Program-made: the position numbers and the translations under genes
Notes under the pieces: generated by a model
What the model saw: only the letters and a program-made list of their open reading frames with translations
Databases searched by the model: none
What the model was told of the DNA's origin: nothing
Source: a virus
Reading direction: 5' to 3' (one strand)
IMG/VR virus record: IMGVR_UViG_3300032116_000374
Span: 1 to 45,673 of that record
DNA length: 45,673 bases
In this document: piece after piece, positions 24,378 to 32,401 of the stretch
How positions within the stretch are numbered: the stretch's first letter is position 1
Layout: each line of letters begins with the position of its first letter

Positions 24378-25054
24378 AGATCTTTTGGGAAACCAGTGGA
24401 CTTACGATATTCGAACAAAGATTGGCCAGACTTGTATCTCTCAGGATTGGAATGATTCATGTCGACTACATCCTTCATTCGCATATTATTGTCTGGGTGA
24501 TAGTGGCTGAAAACAAGGTGAAGAGCTTTAATCATGATGCCATCTTGAATAGCATGGTATGTAAGCTCAGTATCACAGTACATTGACTTGTAACCGGGAT
24601 AGAAGAGATAACCCAGTTCATCGTGCCGTTCCTTCGTGACTATGGGCAATGTACACAAGTCTTTAACATAGCCATCATTTACCATCACAACATGACGACG
24701 ATTGATCCAGTCTTTGTCAGAGACCGCCAAGATCCTTTCGTTCCAACTTCTGATGGGGTAGAAGTCGTCAGATATGGCTATAAGTACTTTTCCATTGGCT
24801 TTCTTGGCTGCAGCATTCCAGCCTTTTACACAGGTCCCTGGAATGTCAGGCTGGATGACTACCTGACTCACGATGCCTTTTGATTTCAATGATTCATGGC
24901 ACTTGCAGGCAGATTCAATGCTGGCCGAGTCATCTTGATCGACTGCAATGATTATCTCAAAGCATGAGGTATCCGTTGCCATTTTTACCCATAGATCAGC
25001 CATGGGTCCAATGGCTGGTGGACGCCTTGATGTGTAGCAGAGCGAGTAAGTCAC
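24374..25054 (-). CDS. Family-2-like glycosyltransferase, 226 aa
   Basis: A GT-A glycosyltransferase. The strand FEIIIAVDQDDSAS (about 32-45) is followed by the nucleotide-binding-like PGTCVKGWNAAAKKANGKVLI. ISDDFYPIRSWNERI (about 93-107) gives the D-x-D-like metal site. It is the first gene of the minus-strand cluster 25054-22030 and overlaps the next gene by four bases. The 18-base gap to the SNF2 gene upstream has no promoter or terminator I can see, so it may be co-transcribed from the helicase promoter. Confidence 0.8.
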   Translation of the reverse strand: MTYSLCYTSRRPPAIGPMADLWVKMATDTSCFEIIIAVDQDDSASIESACKCHESLKSKGIVSQVVIQPDIPGTCVKGWNAAAKKANGKVLIAISDDFYPIRSWNERILAVSDKDWINRRHVVMVNDGYVKDLCTLPIVTKERHDELGYLFYPGYKSMYCDTELTYHAIQDGIMIKALHLVFSHYHPDNNMRMKDVVDMNHSNPERYKSGQSLFEYRKSTGFPKDL

Positions 25055-25072
25055 TCTGCTTAGAACAGCAAA

Positions 25073-27028
25073 TTATGAATTAAAGATAGTGGCGTAAATA
25101 TCACCAGGGATTTGACGGTGATATTTCTTAAGGATCTTCTTGCCAAGCAGAGCTTGCTTGGAGGTTAGGCCATGGCAACCGGCCAAAGCGTGTCCAATGA
25201 TAGTGTCACAACCATTGAAGCCAATGTCATCTCGCTGATGGGCACCGTCGCAGACACCGGCCAACATTCGCAAAGCGGTATGAATGGCGGAGATTTGCGC
25301 CTCAGGCATACCTTGGGCGCGATCAAGCTCCTTGTTAGAAACAGTGACCAGTTCAACGTTGGGATCCATAATGGCTGGCTCCTCAGCTTCAAGCTGGCCG
25401 ACAGTTCCATCCATGATTCGCTGCTTTTCCAGGATGATTTGGGCCATGCGAGCATCCAGTGAACCTTCAAGAGTCAGATGCTGAACCATGATGTTGGATG
25501 CAGTCTGACCGATACGATGTGTACGGTCTTCGCACTGGGTAACAGTAGCTGGCGTCCAGTCCAACTCGCCAAATACCACCCACGAGGAGGAGGTCATGTT
25601 GAAGCCAAGGCCCATGGCACGAATCGAACCACAGATCAACCAAGTATTCGGGTCATTGTTGAAACGATCAACAGACTGTTGTTTGGCCTCTGGCGTCATA
25701 CCGCCCATAACAATGGGAGCACCAGCGAAGTGGCTCGAGATAGTCTCAAGCACGTCTCGATGGTGGGCGAAGAAGATGATCTTGCGCTCAGGATTCTCCT
25801 CATGGAGATCTTTGAGATGTTCGATGATGTGGTCCAACTTGGCAAGCACCGTGTTGTGGCGAACTTTGGAGAGCTCGTCAAAAGACACACGGGCCTCATA
25901 CTTAAGAGCCTCCAGAGCTTTGTGATAGGCCTCCTTGTCCTCATTTACTTTGGCCAGCAGAAGAGCGGAGCGAAGCTCAATGAGACGAGATTGACGGGCA
26001 ACATAGGCTGCAAGTTCAGTCTGAACCGCCTCGTAGGCTGCACCAGTGGCAGGCAACTCAACAACTTGACGAAGCTTAGGCGGAAGCTCCTTGAGGACTT
26101 CAGCCTTCATCCGGCGAATCATCAGATTCTCACGGAGACGACGATTGAGTTGGGCCTGAAGGTTAGGCTTAGTGGAGCAGTACTTAAACTTGCGCCAGTC
26201 TGACCACTTCTCATTCAGTTCCTCTGGGGAGCAGAGAAGGGTAAGCAACGCCCACAGGTCATCAGTTTTGTTCCAGATAGGTGTGCCAGTCAAAGCGACA
26301 ACGTGCTTGGCAACCAGTGGCTTTAGAAAAGCGTAGCGTTGAGTACGAACGTTACGGATGTTGTGGGCCTCATCAATGACCATCAGATCGAAGCTACGGG
26401 ATAGAAGAGCGTGATGATTCTGCTTGAGGATGTCAAAGTTGATGATGACGATGTCAGTGTCAGGAACCTTAGAACCTTTGGCAACGCCAACTGTTCGGTC
26501 GTCAGTGAGCCACTTAGTGAGCTCGTTTTTCCAGTTGATCTTGAGGGAGGAGGGCACAACCACCAAAACCTTGCGAAGTTCTGGATGAAGGTTGATGATA
26601 CCAATCGCCTCGATGGTCTTGCCCAGACCCATTTCGTCGCCGATAAGAACGCCCCGTTTCAGCGTGGTCAGCGAGCTGTCAGTGTGGGCATACAAGATAC
26701 CGGCTCGCTGGTAGCCAAGGTAGTCGAAGCCCTCAGGAGCAGGTACGGTGATGTTGGCGTCTTCAGCTTGGCTAGCAGCCAGCTTCTCGATGTACTCTGG
26801 AGAAGGATCAGTCCAGAGGCAAGCTGTCCACTCACCTGTGGTATCGACCTTTTTGATGCTAACGCCGTGATTTTTGAGTTTCTCCTTGTTCGTCTTCCAG
26901 AGATCCCAGAAGTTACGGTCAGGAATGGCGTTGCGAACCTGGCGCAAACCGCGGCTGGTGTCGACCAGTCGAGGCTGGCTCCAAGGCAGGAGGTTGAGGA
27001 TGTTGATTGTCATAGTCGTCGCAGTCAT
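25073..27028 (-). CDS. SNF2-family helicase (SMARCAL1-like), 651 aa
   Basis: A double-stranded-DNA translocase of superfamily 2, probably remodelling forks or recombination intermediates, the job UvsW does in T4. Motif I is GDEMGLGKT (130-138), motif Ia VVVPSSLKINW, motif II DEAH (219-222), motif III LTGTP (246-250), and motif VI resembles QCEDRTHRIGQ, typical of SNF2 proteins. The 100-residue N-terminal region is not recognised. The promoter at 27037-27066 fires directly into it: the -10 box ends eight bases before ATG 27028, so the mRNA would be leaderless or nearly so. There is no Shine-Dalgarno sequence. ATG codons also occur at residue 6. Confidence 0.93.
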   Translation of the reverse strand: MTATTMTINILNLLPWSQPRLVDTSRGLRQVRNAIPDRNFWDLWKTNKEKLKNHGVSIKKVDTTGEWTACLWTDPSPEYIEKLAASQAEDANITVPAPEGFDYLGYQRAGILYAHTDSSLTTLKRGVLIGDEMGLGKTIEAIGIINLHPELRKVLVVVPSSLKINWKNELTKWLTDDRTVGVAKGSKVPDTDIVIINFDILKQNHHALLSRSFDLMVIDEAHNIRNVRTQRYAFLKPLVAKHVVALTGTPIWNKTDDLWALLTLLCSPEELNEKWSDWRKFKYCSTKPNLQAQLNRRLRENLMIRRMKAEVLKELPPKLRQVVELPATGAAYEAVQTELAAYVARQSRLIELRSALLLAKVNEDKEAYHKALEALKYEARVSFDELSKVRHNTVLAKLDHIIEHLKDLHEENPERKIIFFAHHRDVLETISSHFAGAPIVMGGMTPEAKQQSVDRFNNDPNTWLICGSIRAMGLGFNMTSSSWVVFGELDWTPATVTQCEDRTHRIGQTASNIMVQHLTLEGSLDARMAQIILEKQRIMDGTVGQLEAEEPAIMDPNVELVTVSNKELDRAQGMPEAQISAIHTALRMLAGVCDGAHQRDDIGFNGCDTIIGHALAGCHGLTSKQALLGKKILKKYHRQIPGDIYATIFNS

Positions 27029-27036
27029 CAGGGGTG

Positions 27037-27066
27037 AGTATACCTCCTGGCTGGGACGAATGTAAA
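27037..27066 (-). promoter_or_regulatory. Early-type promoter, TTTACA-18-TATACT
   Basis: Minus-strand TTTACA (27061-27066, within TTGTTTACA) and TATACT (27037-27042) are 18 bases apart. CACCCCTG then leads straight to ATG 27028. The core GGTATACTCACCC is shared with the promoter at 31471-31500. It drives the SNF2 helicase gene. Confidence 0.8.
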
Positions 27067-27118
27067 CAATCTTTTGAAAAAATTTCTAGAGCGTGCCAGA
27101 CGCAGCGAAATGCGCTTT

Positions 27119-27865
27119 TTAGTCTGTCGAGATGGCTGTAAGATACTGAGAATTCTTAAGAGTCTGAAGTAGCTCGTTCATTTGCTTCTCGCCATCAGCT
27201 CGCTTGTTGATGTCCAATGTCAGGTCCTTGACTGGACCTGGGATGGCGCCACTGAATTTGTTGAGGATGTCGCCGTAGAGATACCGTGACCGTGCCAAAG
27301 AGAAATCACGCACCCACTTGGCCTCGTACGGAGGAAGATCTTGCGTACGATTGAAATTCTCAAAAGCAGTAACACCGGCATGGTAACGCTCAATTGGGTT
27401 GTGGATGTATAGCGTTTTTGTGAACACGTCATACATCCAATCAGGCATCACAGAGGTGACGCGCTGCCATGTTTTTCTCCATCTTAGAAAGTTATCGTAC
27501 TCATCAAGGCCGGTACGAATAAGAGGAGCTGGTGATATAAGGTTACCGTAGAAAATTTCTGTTGGACTTGGAACATTGTCAACGAAATCAACATTGACAA
27601 TTCCTTGAGCACCAACGTCTACACCCTGCAAGTAGATCGTCTTGTTAGCTAAAAGCCGTATGGCACCATATCTGATTCTGGGCCTCCACAAGGAAATGTT
27701 GTTGAGACCCTCTTGAATGCTGTCATAGACGTGCTGCTCATGCAGCTCAACGTTAAAGATTGGAGATCCCAATTGACGGAAAATCCAATCTTTCAACTGG
27801 TCGGCACTGTACCCATAGAGAGGTAGAGTTGGACCGACGGCCAATGGAACTTCAGGGTTCGGCAC
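27119..27865 (-). CDS. Neck protein, gp13-like, 248 aa
   Basis: Probably a head-tail connector protein. LKDWIFRQLGSPIFNVELHEQHVYDSIQEGL (about 25-55) follows a pattern common in T4-like neck proteins: a helix, LGxPxxxVEL, then a D-x-I-x-x-x-L helix. The C-terminal part (AKWVRDFSLARSRYLYGDI, then KFSGAIPGPVKDLTLD and a KQMNELLQTL helix) also fits that family. The family recall is from pattern only. The start is GTG 27865, directly behind the fourth-base-variable motif GTAGTTAGTNTG. The stop is followed by a 90-base gap holding the SNF2 promoter. Confidence 0.75.
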   Translation of the reverse strand: MPNPEVPLAVGPTLPLYGYSADQLKDWIFRQLGSPIFNVELHEQHVYDSIQEGLNNISLWRPRIRYGAIRLLANKTIYLQGVDVGAQGIVNVDFVDNVPSPTEIFYGNLISPAPLIRTGLDEYDNFLRWRKTWQRVTSVMPDWMYDVFTKTLYIHNPIERYHAGVTAFENFNRTQDLPPYEAKWVRDFSLARSRYLYGDILNKFSGAIPGPVKDLTLDINKRADGEKQMNELLQTLKNSQYLTAISTD

Positions 27866-27876
27866 AAACTAACTAC
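27865..27876 (-). promoter_or_regulatory. GTAGTTAGTNTG motif, copy 3
   Basis: Minus-strand GTAGTTAGTTTG lies in the 18-base gap between the stop of the 276-aa gene and the GTG start of the neck gene, sharing its last base with the start codon. Here it lies wholly outside coding sequence apart from that base, so a codon bias cannot explain it. Confidence 0.5.
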
Positions 27877-27883
27877 ACAGCCA

Positions 27884-28714
27884 TCACTTTTTCTTTGGAT
27901 AGCGAGCCATGTAGCTATCAACCTGAGTAGGATACTTCTTGCGAAGGTAGCTTTCAAGCTGAGAACGGAACTGGAAATTTTTGGGTGGATTCTCCAAATC
28001 ACACACAAAGACAGTGGCTTCTTTAGACTCAAGCTGCTCTTTAGCATCCTCCAATGTTGGCATCACAATGTCCGGCACATTTGGCGTTGGGATGGAGGTA
28101 GGCGGAGGAGGGAGAGGTATCGAGGCTTTCTGGCCAGCAGTGTCAAGAGTCACTTTCTCATTCAACAGAGAGTTGTCCAGTTTGGATTTGGGCTTGTAAT
28201 TCTTAACATCGGCGTCATCATATTGGATCTCAGGTATAGACTCACCTCTGAATGGTGCGCCCTCTGTTTCAATAACACCAGACTTCTCCGTGGAGATCCT
28301 CGGCTTAGGAATCAGTCCAAGGCTGATGGCCTCTTGGATGGTCATCCCCTTGATGGGTGAGTTAGGCCCAGTGGCAGGCGATGGTGGTGCCAGGGTGGGA
28401 GTAACAAGTTTGCCGTCACCAGCATTCTTGATTGGAGCCGTCTGGATAACAGGCACCTGGCCACGTTCATCACGTGACATAACCCTATAAATATGAACCT
28501 GCTTATCTTTCAACACCTCTTTTGAAAGACGGTTCTTGCCAACATACGCATCAAACAAAGGATCATTGATGCGAACCTTTTGGCCAGCGGTGTTTAACGC
28601 TGTGATGAACTCACCTGGAGCTAAGGTGTAGGTCTGGCCAATAGCAGATATATTGATCTGTATTGGGAAGGTGTTGCCGTTAAAGTACCCACCAATGTTT
28701 GTAGTGTCAGACAT
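27884..28714 (-). CDS. Hypothetical, possibly virion-associated protein, 276 aa
   Basis: Not recognised. The N-terminal ~90 residues look like a small beta domain (NIGGYFNGNTFPIQINISAI…YTLAPGEFI). A long Pro-rich linker region contains the peptides TPTLAPPSPATGPNSP and IPLPPPPTSIPTPNVPD. The C-terminal 60 residues form a charged Lys-rich helical region. Its place just before the neck gene suggests a virion role. The ATG follows the RuvC-like stop as TAG-TCT-ATG. Confidence 0.75.
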   Translation of the reverse strand: MSDTTNIGGYFNGNTFPIQINISAIGQTYTLAPGEFITALNTAGQKVRINDPLFDAYVGKNRLSKEVLKDKQVHIYRVMSRDERGQVPVIQTAPIKNAGDGKLVTPTLAPPSPATGPNSPIKGMTIQEAISLGLIPKPRISTEKSGVIETEGAPFRGESIPEIQYDDADVKNYKPKSKLDNSLLNEKVTLDTAGQKASIPLPPPPTSIPTPNVPDIVMPTLEDAKEQLESKEATVFVCDLENPPKNFQFRSQLESYLRKKYPTQVDSYMARYPKKK

Positions 28715-28717
28715 AGA

Positions 28718-29302
28718 CTAAAGAATAGATTTTCCGAGATTCAAACGAACATGTGTCAAAATTGCGCAAAGAGAGTCTGCCATGGCCTCAGAGCGGCCTG
28801 GATGTATACTAAATACACCGTTTTTACGGGTTTTCTTTATGGGAAAGTTAACATCTGGCCAAGCATCCATAGCAGCTTTTACCATCTCTTCCTTCTCCGC
28901 ATGGTGGTTACCAGTACAAATACGCTTAGTATCATATGGGGAATAATACAAGACTTTGAACTGAAGATCAGCCTGCATTAGAGTTAGCAAAGCCACAGTG
29001 TAACCTGCGGCCATAGCCATCCCTTTGATAGCCAGGGCGCTCTTTGCACCACTGAGTGGCATCTCTACAACTACTAAGTCTGGACAGTGCTGAAGAACAA
29101 GGGAGCGCATCCATGTGCAGCTCTCACCAATACGTCGAGCATCATCCACAGCAACCTTAGTGTTTTTGTCAGACTGTCTCTCTGTTTCAAAGAATCCCGA
29201 GAATAGAAGTTTTGACTGGCGATGATCCCACTTGTCGCCAGTAAATTTGACAACGCTTAGGCCTGGTCGGCCATAACCGGCGTCTATTCCCATAACTGTC
29301 AT
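28718..29302 (-). CDS. RuvC-like Holliday-junction resolvase, 194 aa
   Basis: A metal-dependent endonuclease of the RuvC/RNase H-like fold, expected to cut Holliday junctions or branched replicative DNA before packaging. The first strand is VMGIDAGYGRPGLSVV with catalytic Asp7. The second acidic residue is in LVVVEMPLSGAKSA (Glu80), and the C-terminal helix EAMADSLCAIL supplies Asp176. These are the RuvC triad positions D…E…D. KEEMVKAAM matches the helix before the final acidic cluster. T4 uses an unrelated endonuclease VII for this, so this is a functional replacement. It follows the ligase gene with an 11-base gap. Confidence 0.85.
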   Translation of the reverse strand: MTVMGIDAGYGRPGLSVVKFTGDKWDHRQSKLLFSGFFETERQSDKNTKVAVDDARRIGESCTWMRSLVLQHCPDLVVVEMPLSGAKSALAIKGMAMAAGYTVALLTLMQADLQFKVLYYSPYDTKRICTGNHHAEKEEMVKAAMDAWPDVNFPIKKTRKNGVFSIHPGRSEAMADSLCAILTHVRLNLGKSIL

Positions 29303-29313
29303 GCAGGACAGAA

Positions 29314-31299
29314 CTATTCTTCGAAGTTGTCAGACATCTTAATCTCCATTGGAAGTCCCATAATGTCGTAGAGCTCTTTCTCACTGATGCACTGTGTGCC
29401 ATTCTTTCTAGCATCAGCCGACTTGTTATTGCCAGCACCATCACCCACCACCAGATAGTGGACCTTCTTACTGACTGAGGACTTAACTGACCCACCAAGG
29501 GACTCAATCTTAGCTGACACTTCATCACGAGAACCACTCAACATACCACCCGTGATACAGAAGACTTTGCCAACCAGAGGGCCAGACTTCTTCTCATCTT
29601 CAAAGACAAAACCAAGGCCGATGAGTTTCTCAAGCTCGGCCATGTTGTCATCATGTTCGAAGTAATTTCGAAAGTTAGAGAACGTCACAGGTCCCAACAG
29701 TTTCGAAACTTCATCCAAATTATCAAGCATGTCTGGCAGTGAATTCCACCGGTTGGCCAGCTCTTTGCAAGTGGTGACTCCAATGCCATCAATTCCAAGG
29801 GCATGAAGCTTACGCCACAGGGGTGCAGTCTTGGCCTTCTTCAAACCAGCAGCAACACGCTTGGACGCTGCAACACCTAGAAAGGAAAGATCATCAGCTG
29901 CAAACAAGTCTGAGAGACTGTTGATGCCTCGATCAACCATTGCCTTGATGCTCTGCTCACCACAACCATCAATGTCCAATGACTGCTTCTTGACTGCATG
30001 CTCGAGACGAGCAAACACCTGGTCCTTGCACATACGAGCAGTGCAGACAATGGCCACCTTGTTGGCGAGACGATCGACGGCTGAGTTGCAGCATGGACAC
30101 CTATCCGGCATAGACCAAACCCCTCGGCTTAGCTTGTTTGCCACACCCACAACCTGTGGAATGATCTCAGCAGCCTTCTGGATGATGACTTCATCGCCGA
30201 TATTGAGGCCCAGTCGTTGGATCTCGTCAGCATTGTGAAGACTGGCACGCTTTACAACTGTGCCAGCCAGATTTACGGGCTGCAACTCAGCCACTGGAGT
30301 CAGTGTGCCCAGTCGACCAACTTGTACTGTGATACCAAGGAGCTTGGTGACCTTCCGCTCAGGTGGGAACTTGTAGGATGTGGCCCAGTTTGGAGCACGG
30401 TTGTTGAGGCCCAGGGTGACCTGTGTCTTAATGTCGTTGACCTTGAAAACCAGCCCATCGATATCATAGTCCAATGTGCTTCGTCCAATAGACCAACCCT
30501 CGATAGCGGATTTTACTTGGTCAAGATCAAAAAGATTGATGACAGGAACTCCATTTTCTAGAGGAGTCCTGAAGCCGAGAGCCTGCAACTGTTTCAAACG
30601 TTCATGCTGGCTTACTGCATCAGCTGTGCCCACGTAGTCAGACTTTACGACATGGTAAGCCAAGAAAGCCAGGCCACGTTCAGCCACATCTGCCGGGTTT
30701 TTTCGCTTCATCGATCCAGCAGCCGCATTGCGAGGGTTGGCAAACAGCTCGTCGCCCTCCTTCTCCAGCTTAGCATTGAGTCGTTCAAACTGTTTCTTGG
30801 GCATGTAGACCTCACCACGAACCTCGCCACTAAACTGAGGAGTGAGAGGGATGGACTTGATCGTGCGAGCATTTGCTGTGACATCGTCACCCACCGAACC
30901 GTCACCACGTGTGATGGCTTTTACAAGCTGACCATCCTTGTAGATCAAGGACATCGAGAGGCCATCAATCTTTGGCTCGACCACACCCAAGGGATTGGCT
31001 TGATCACGGACTTTGCCTTTGAAGTAGCCGACCACTTCCTCAGCCGCGAATGTGTTTTCGAGTGAGAGCATGGCTACACAGTGCTTGACCTTCTCGAAGC
31101 TGTCGATCGACTGGCTGCCCACACGAGCGGTCGGTGAGTTGGGATCTGCCAACTCAGGGAACTGGGCCTCAAGAGTCTGAAGCTCCTTGAAAAGCTGGTC
31201 GTAGTGCTCGTCAGTGATAGTCGGCTGAGCAAGCACATGGTAGTTGTGGATATGCTGGTGAAGCTCGCTACGGAGCTGGTGGAGTCGTTGAGCGCTCAT
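29314..31299 (-). CDS. ligA: NAD+-dependent DNA ligase
   Basis: Seals nicks using NAD+. The order of domains is complete: domain Ia (HNYHVLAQPTITDEHYDQLF, about 18-37), the adenylation active site EPKIDG with Lys110, then the OB fold, a four-Cys zinc finger (CPCC…CTARMC, about 395-420), helix-hairpin-helix repeats (about 430-545) and a C-terminal BRCT domain (about 582-650). At 661 aa it matches bacterial LigA (about 670). T4-like phages usually carry an ATP-dependent ligase, so a full-length bacterial-type enzyme here probably reflects acquisition from a bacterium. The start overlaps the upstream 55-aa gene (ATGA). Confidence 0.96.
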   Translation of the reverse strand: MSAQRLHQLRSELHQHIHNYHVLAQPTITDEHYDQLFKELQTLEAQFPELADPNSPTARVGSQSIDSFEKVKHCVAMLSLENTFAAEEVVGYFKGKVRDQANPLGVVEPKIDGLSMSLIYKDGQLVKAITRGDGSVGDDVTANARTIKSIPLTPQFSGEVRGEVYMPKKQFERLNAKLEKEGDELFANPRNAAAGSMKRKNPADVAERGLAFLAYHVVKSDYVGTADAVSQHERLKQLQALGFRTPLENGVPVINLFDLDQVKSAIEGWSIGRSTLDYDIDGLVFKVNDIKTQVTLGLNNRAPNWATSYKFPPERKVTKLLGITVQVGRLGTLTPVAELQPVNLAGTVVKRASLHNADEIQRLGLNIGDEVIIQKAAEIIPQVVGVANKLSRGVWSMPDRCPCCNSAVDRLANKVAIVCTARMCKDQVFARLEHAVKKQSLDIDGCGEQSIKAMVDRGINSLSDLFAADDLSFLGVAASKRVAAGLKKAKTAPLWRKLHALGIDGIGVTTCKELANRWNSLPDMLDNLDEVSKLLGPVTFSNFRNYFEHDDNMAELEKLIGLGFVFEDEKKSGPLVGKVFCITGGMLSGSRDEVSAKIESLGGSVKSSVSKKVHYLVVGDGAGNNKSADARKNGTQCISEKELYDIMGLPMEIKMSDNFEE

Positions 31300-31463
31300 G
31301 CGTAGAATCCTTCGATGTTTCTCATAAGAACTTCGTGATGCATGGCCTCAAGCATGGGCCAATCGTCCATCAGGTCGATGACAGTCTGTTCATCGTCGCC
31401 CATGGGAAATTCCTTGTCGAGAAGCGTGGCGGATAAAGTCTGTTCTTGAAGAGTAGCTGACAT
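31296..31463 (-). CDS. Small acidic protein, 55 aa, upstream of the ligase
   Basis: A short ORF from ATG 31463 to the TGA at 31296, starting MSATLQEQTL and ending RNIEGFYA. It is acidic and Met-rich, with no known motif. Three points support it: a strong promoter (31471-31500) whose start point falls at this ATG, an ATGA overlap with the ligase start, and no competing frame. It could be a real small protein or a leader peptide whose translation lets ribosomes reach the ligase start. Confidence 0.75.
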   Translation of the reverse strand: MSATLQEQTLSATLLDKEFPMGDDEQTVIDLMDDWPMLEAMHHEVLMRNIEGFYA

Positions 31464-31470
31464 GAGGGTG

Positions 31471-31500
31471 AGTATACCTCAGGACCTTAAAATTTGTAAA
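31471..31500 (-). promoter_or_regulatory. Early-type promoter, TTTACA-18-TATACT
   Basis: Minus-strand TTTACA (31495-31500, within TGTTTACA) and TATACT (31471-31476) are 18 bases apart, then CACCCTC and ATG 31463. It shares GAGGTATACTCACCC with the promoter at 27037. It probably drives the 55-aa gene, ligase and RuvC-like gene as an early unit. Confidence 0.82.
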
Positions 31501-31507
31501 CAAAAAA

Positions 31508-31867
31508 GTGGACAAAATCGAAATTATCTCTCTGGTCTGCACCTTTGGCGTGGTGTCCTGTGGTCTGGCCGTGATTGTGGCCGCAACGGTCCGCGTGATC
31601 AAAGACATCTTCAAGGGTCCGCCTCACAACCCAGTCACTGTGCCTTCAAACCAGCCGACTCTCTCCTTGGTCCCAGCCTATGAGATGGCCGAGGACAAAC
31701 CAAGAAGGCGCCGTCGATCTCAAGGACCAACAGCACCTTCCTGTGAATTCTGTGGTGAGGACTTAGCTAGAGCTCAAATCATTCGTAGCGAGTCACACGA
31801 TGATCAGACATTCTTGATAAAAGAGTGTCCCTCATGCAAGAGGGAGTGTAGCATCGAGTCAAAGTAA
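31508..31867 (+). CDS. Membrane-anchored zinc-ribbon-like protein, 119 aa
   Basis: The N-terminal ~30 residues are a single hydrophobic helix, [20 protein letters not shown], with few residues before it. A Pro-rich linker and a highly basic RRRRR cluster (about 68-72) follow. The C-terminal domain has two Cys pairs, CEFC (about 79-82) and CPSC (about 108-111), which would form a zinc ribbon. It is probably tethered to the inner membrane with the ribbon in the cytoplasm. The start is GTG 31508, 44 bases from the divergent 55-aa gene, with an A-rich leader and no Shine-Dalgarno sequence. It is followed by the tRNA gene on the same strand. Confidence 0.8.
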   Translation: MDKIEIISLVCTFGVVSCGLAVIVAATVRVIKDIFKGPPHNPVTVPSNQPTLSLVPAYEMAEDKPRRRRRSQGPTAPSCEFCGEDLARAQIIRSESHDDQTFLIKECPSCKRECSIESK

Positions 31868-31873
31868 GTTAGT

Positions 31874-31961
31874 GGAGAGGTGGCAGAGTGGTTTAATGCA
31901 GCGGTCTTGAAAACCGCAGTGGGTAACTCCACCGGGGGTTCGAATCCCTCCCTCTCCGCCA
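31874..31961 (+). tRNA. tRNA-Ser, anticodon UGA
   Basis: A complete cloverleaf. The acceptor stem GGAGAGG (31874-31880) pairs with CCTCTCC (31951-31957), followed by discriminator G and an encoded CCA. The anticodon stem GCGGT/ACCGC closes the loop CTTGAAA with anticodon TGA at 31908-31910. A long variable arm, as in class II tRNAs, and the T-arm GGGTTCGAATCCC are present. It reads UCA, and by wobble other UCN codons. It is the only tRNA I see here. Confidence 0.96.
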
Positions 31962-31972
31962 CTTACTTCCGC

Positions 31973-32114
31973 AAAACCCTCCATCCCTTCAAATCCGGCA
32001 GCTTCAAGGATTCAGTAATCCAGGGCGTTGCCAGAAATAACGGACTGCGACAGTGACTTCTTAAGTGATCCAGCCCCAAAACCCTTCAATCCGTCAAATC
32101 CAGCAGCTTCAAGA
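31973..32114 (-). repeat. In-frame duplication: 37-bp copies at 31973-32009 and 32078-32114
   Basis: The two copies are identical at about 31 of 37 positions and offset by 105 bases (35 codons). The upstream copy codes LEAAGFDGLKGFG inside the 128-aa protein. The second, in the same frame but after its TGA stop, would code LEAAGFEGMEGFA. It lies between that stop and the tRNA gene and looks like a repeat unit cut off from the gene. Confidence 0.75.
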
Positions 32115-32398
32115 GCTGTGCTAATCTGACCAATCACTGGATAGTCCCTCGGGTCCCCGTAGAATTCATCAAACTCATTAAGAGGGTTATCGGCGTCTAT
32201 GATGATAGACGTTGTGTGGGAATCACTCCCATTGTAGCCAGTGGTGTAGACGTAGTTACCGCCTTCACTATCACCCACACGAACCACCTCCCCATCGTTT
32301 ACTATGGCCACAACCTTTATATTTGCGCCACTGGGGTGGTAGATGTGCTCTCCTAGCAGTCTACGAATTACTCTTTCAGCCTTTGTCTTGACATTCAT
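32012..32398 (-). CDS. Hypothetical protein, 128 aa; possible capsid-targeted protein
   Basis: Not recognised. The N-terminal helix (KTKAERVIRRLLGE) ends in L-G-E, which fits the T4 prohead-protease cleavage pattern (L/I-x-E). A small beta domain follows (…IKVVAIVNDGEVVRVGD, YVYTTGYNGSD). The C-terminus carries the LEAAGFDGLKGFG unit, of which a second copy lies in frame after the stop, so the gene may once have been longer. Last gene of the minus-strand cluster 37809-32012. The start follows the upstream stop as TGA-TCT-ATG. Confidence 0.7.
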   Translation of the reverse strand: MNVKTKAERVIRRLLGEHIYHPSGANIKVVAIVNDGEVVRVGDSEGGNYVYTTGYNGSDSHTTSIIIDADNPLNEFDEFYGDPRDYPVIGQISTALEAAGFDGLKGFGAGSLKKSLSQSVISGNALDY

Positions 32399-32401
32399 AG
32401 A

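Noticed and set aside
27066-27118. Possible terminator after the neck-like gene (short GCGT/ACGC stem followed by a T run on minus)
   Set aside because: The stem is only about four base pairs and the T run is separated from it. The evidence is too weak to list.
28488-28497. CTATAAATATG, resembling the T4 late promoter TATAAATA
   Set aside because: It is on the plus strand inside a minus-strand gene, with no plus-strand gene downstream.
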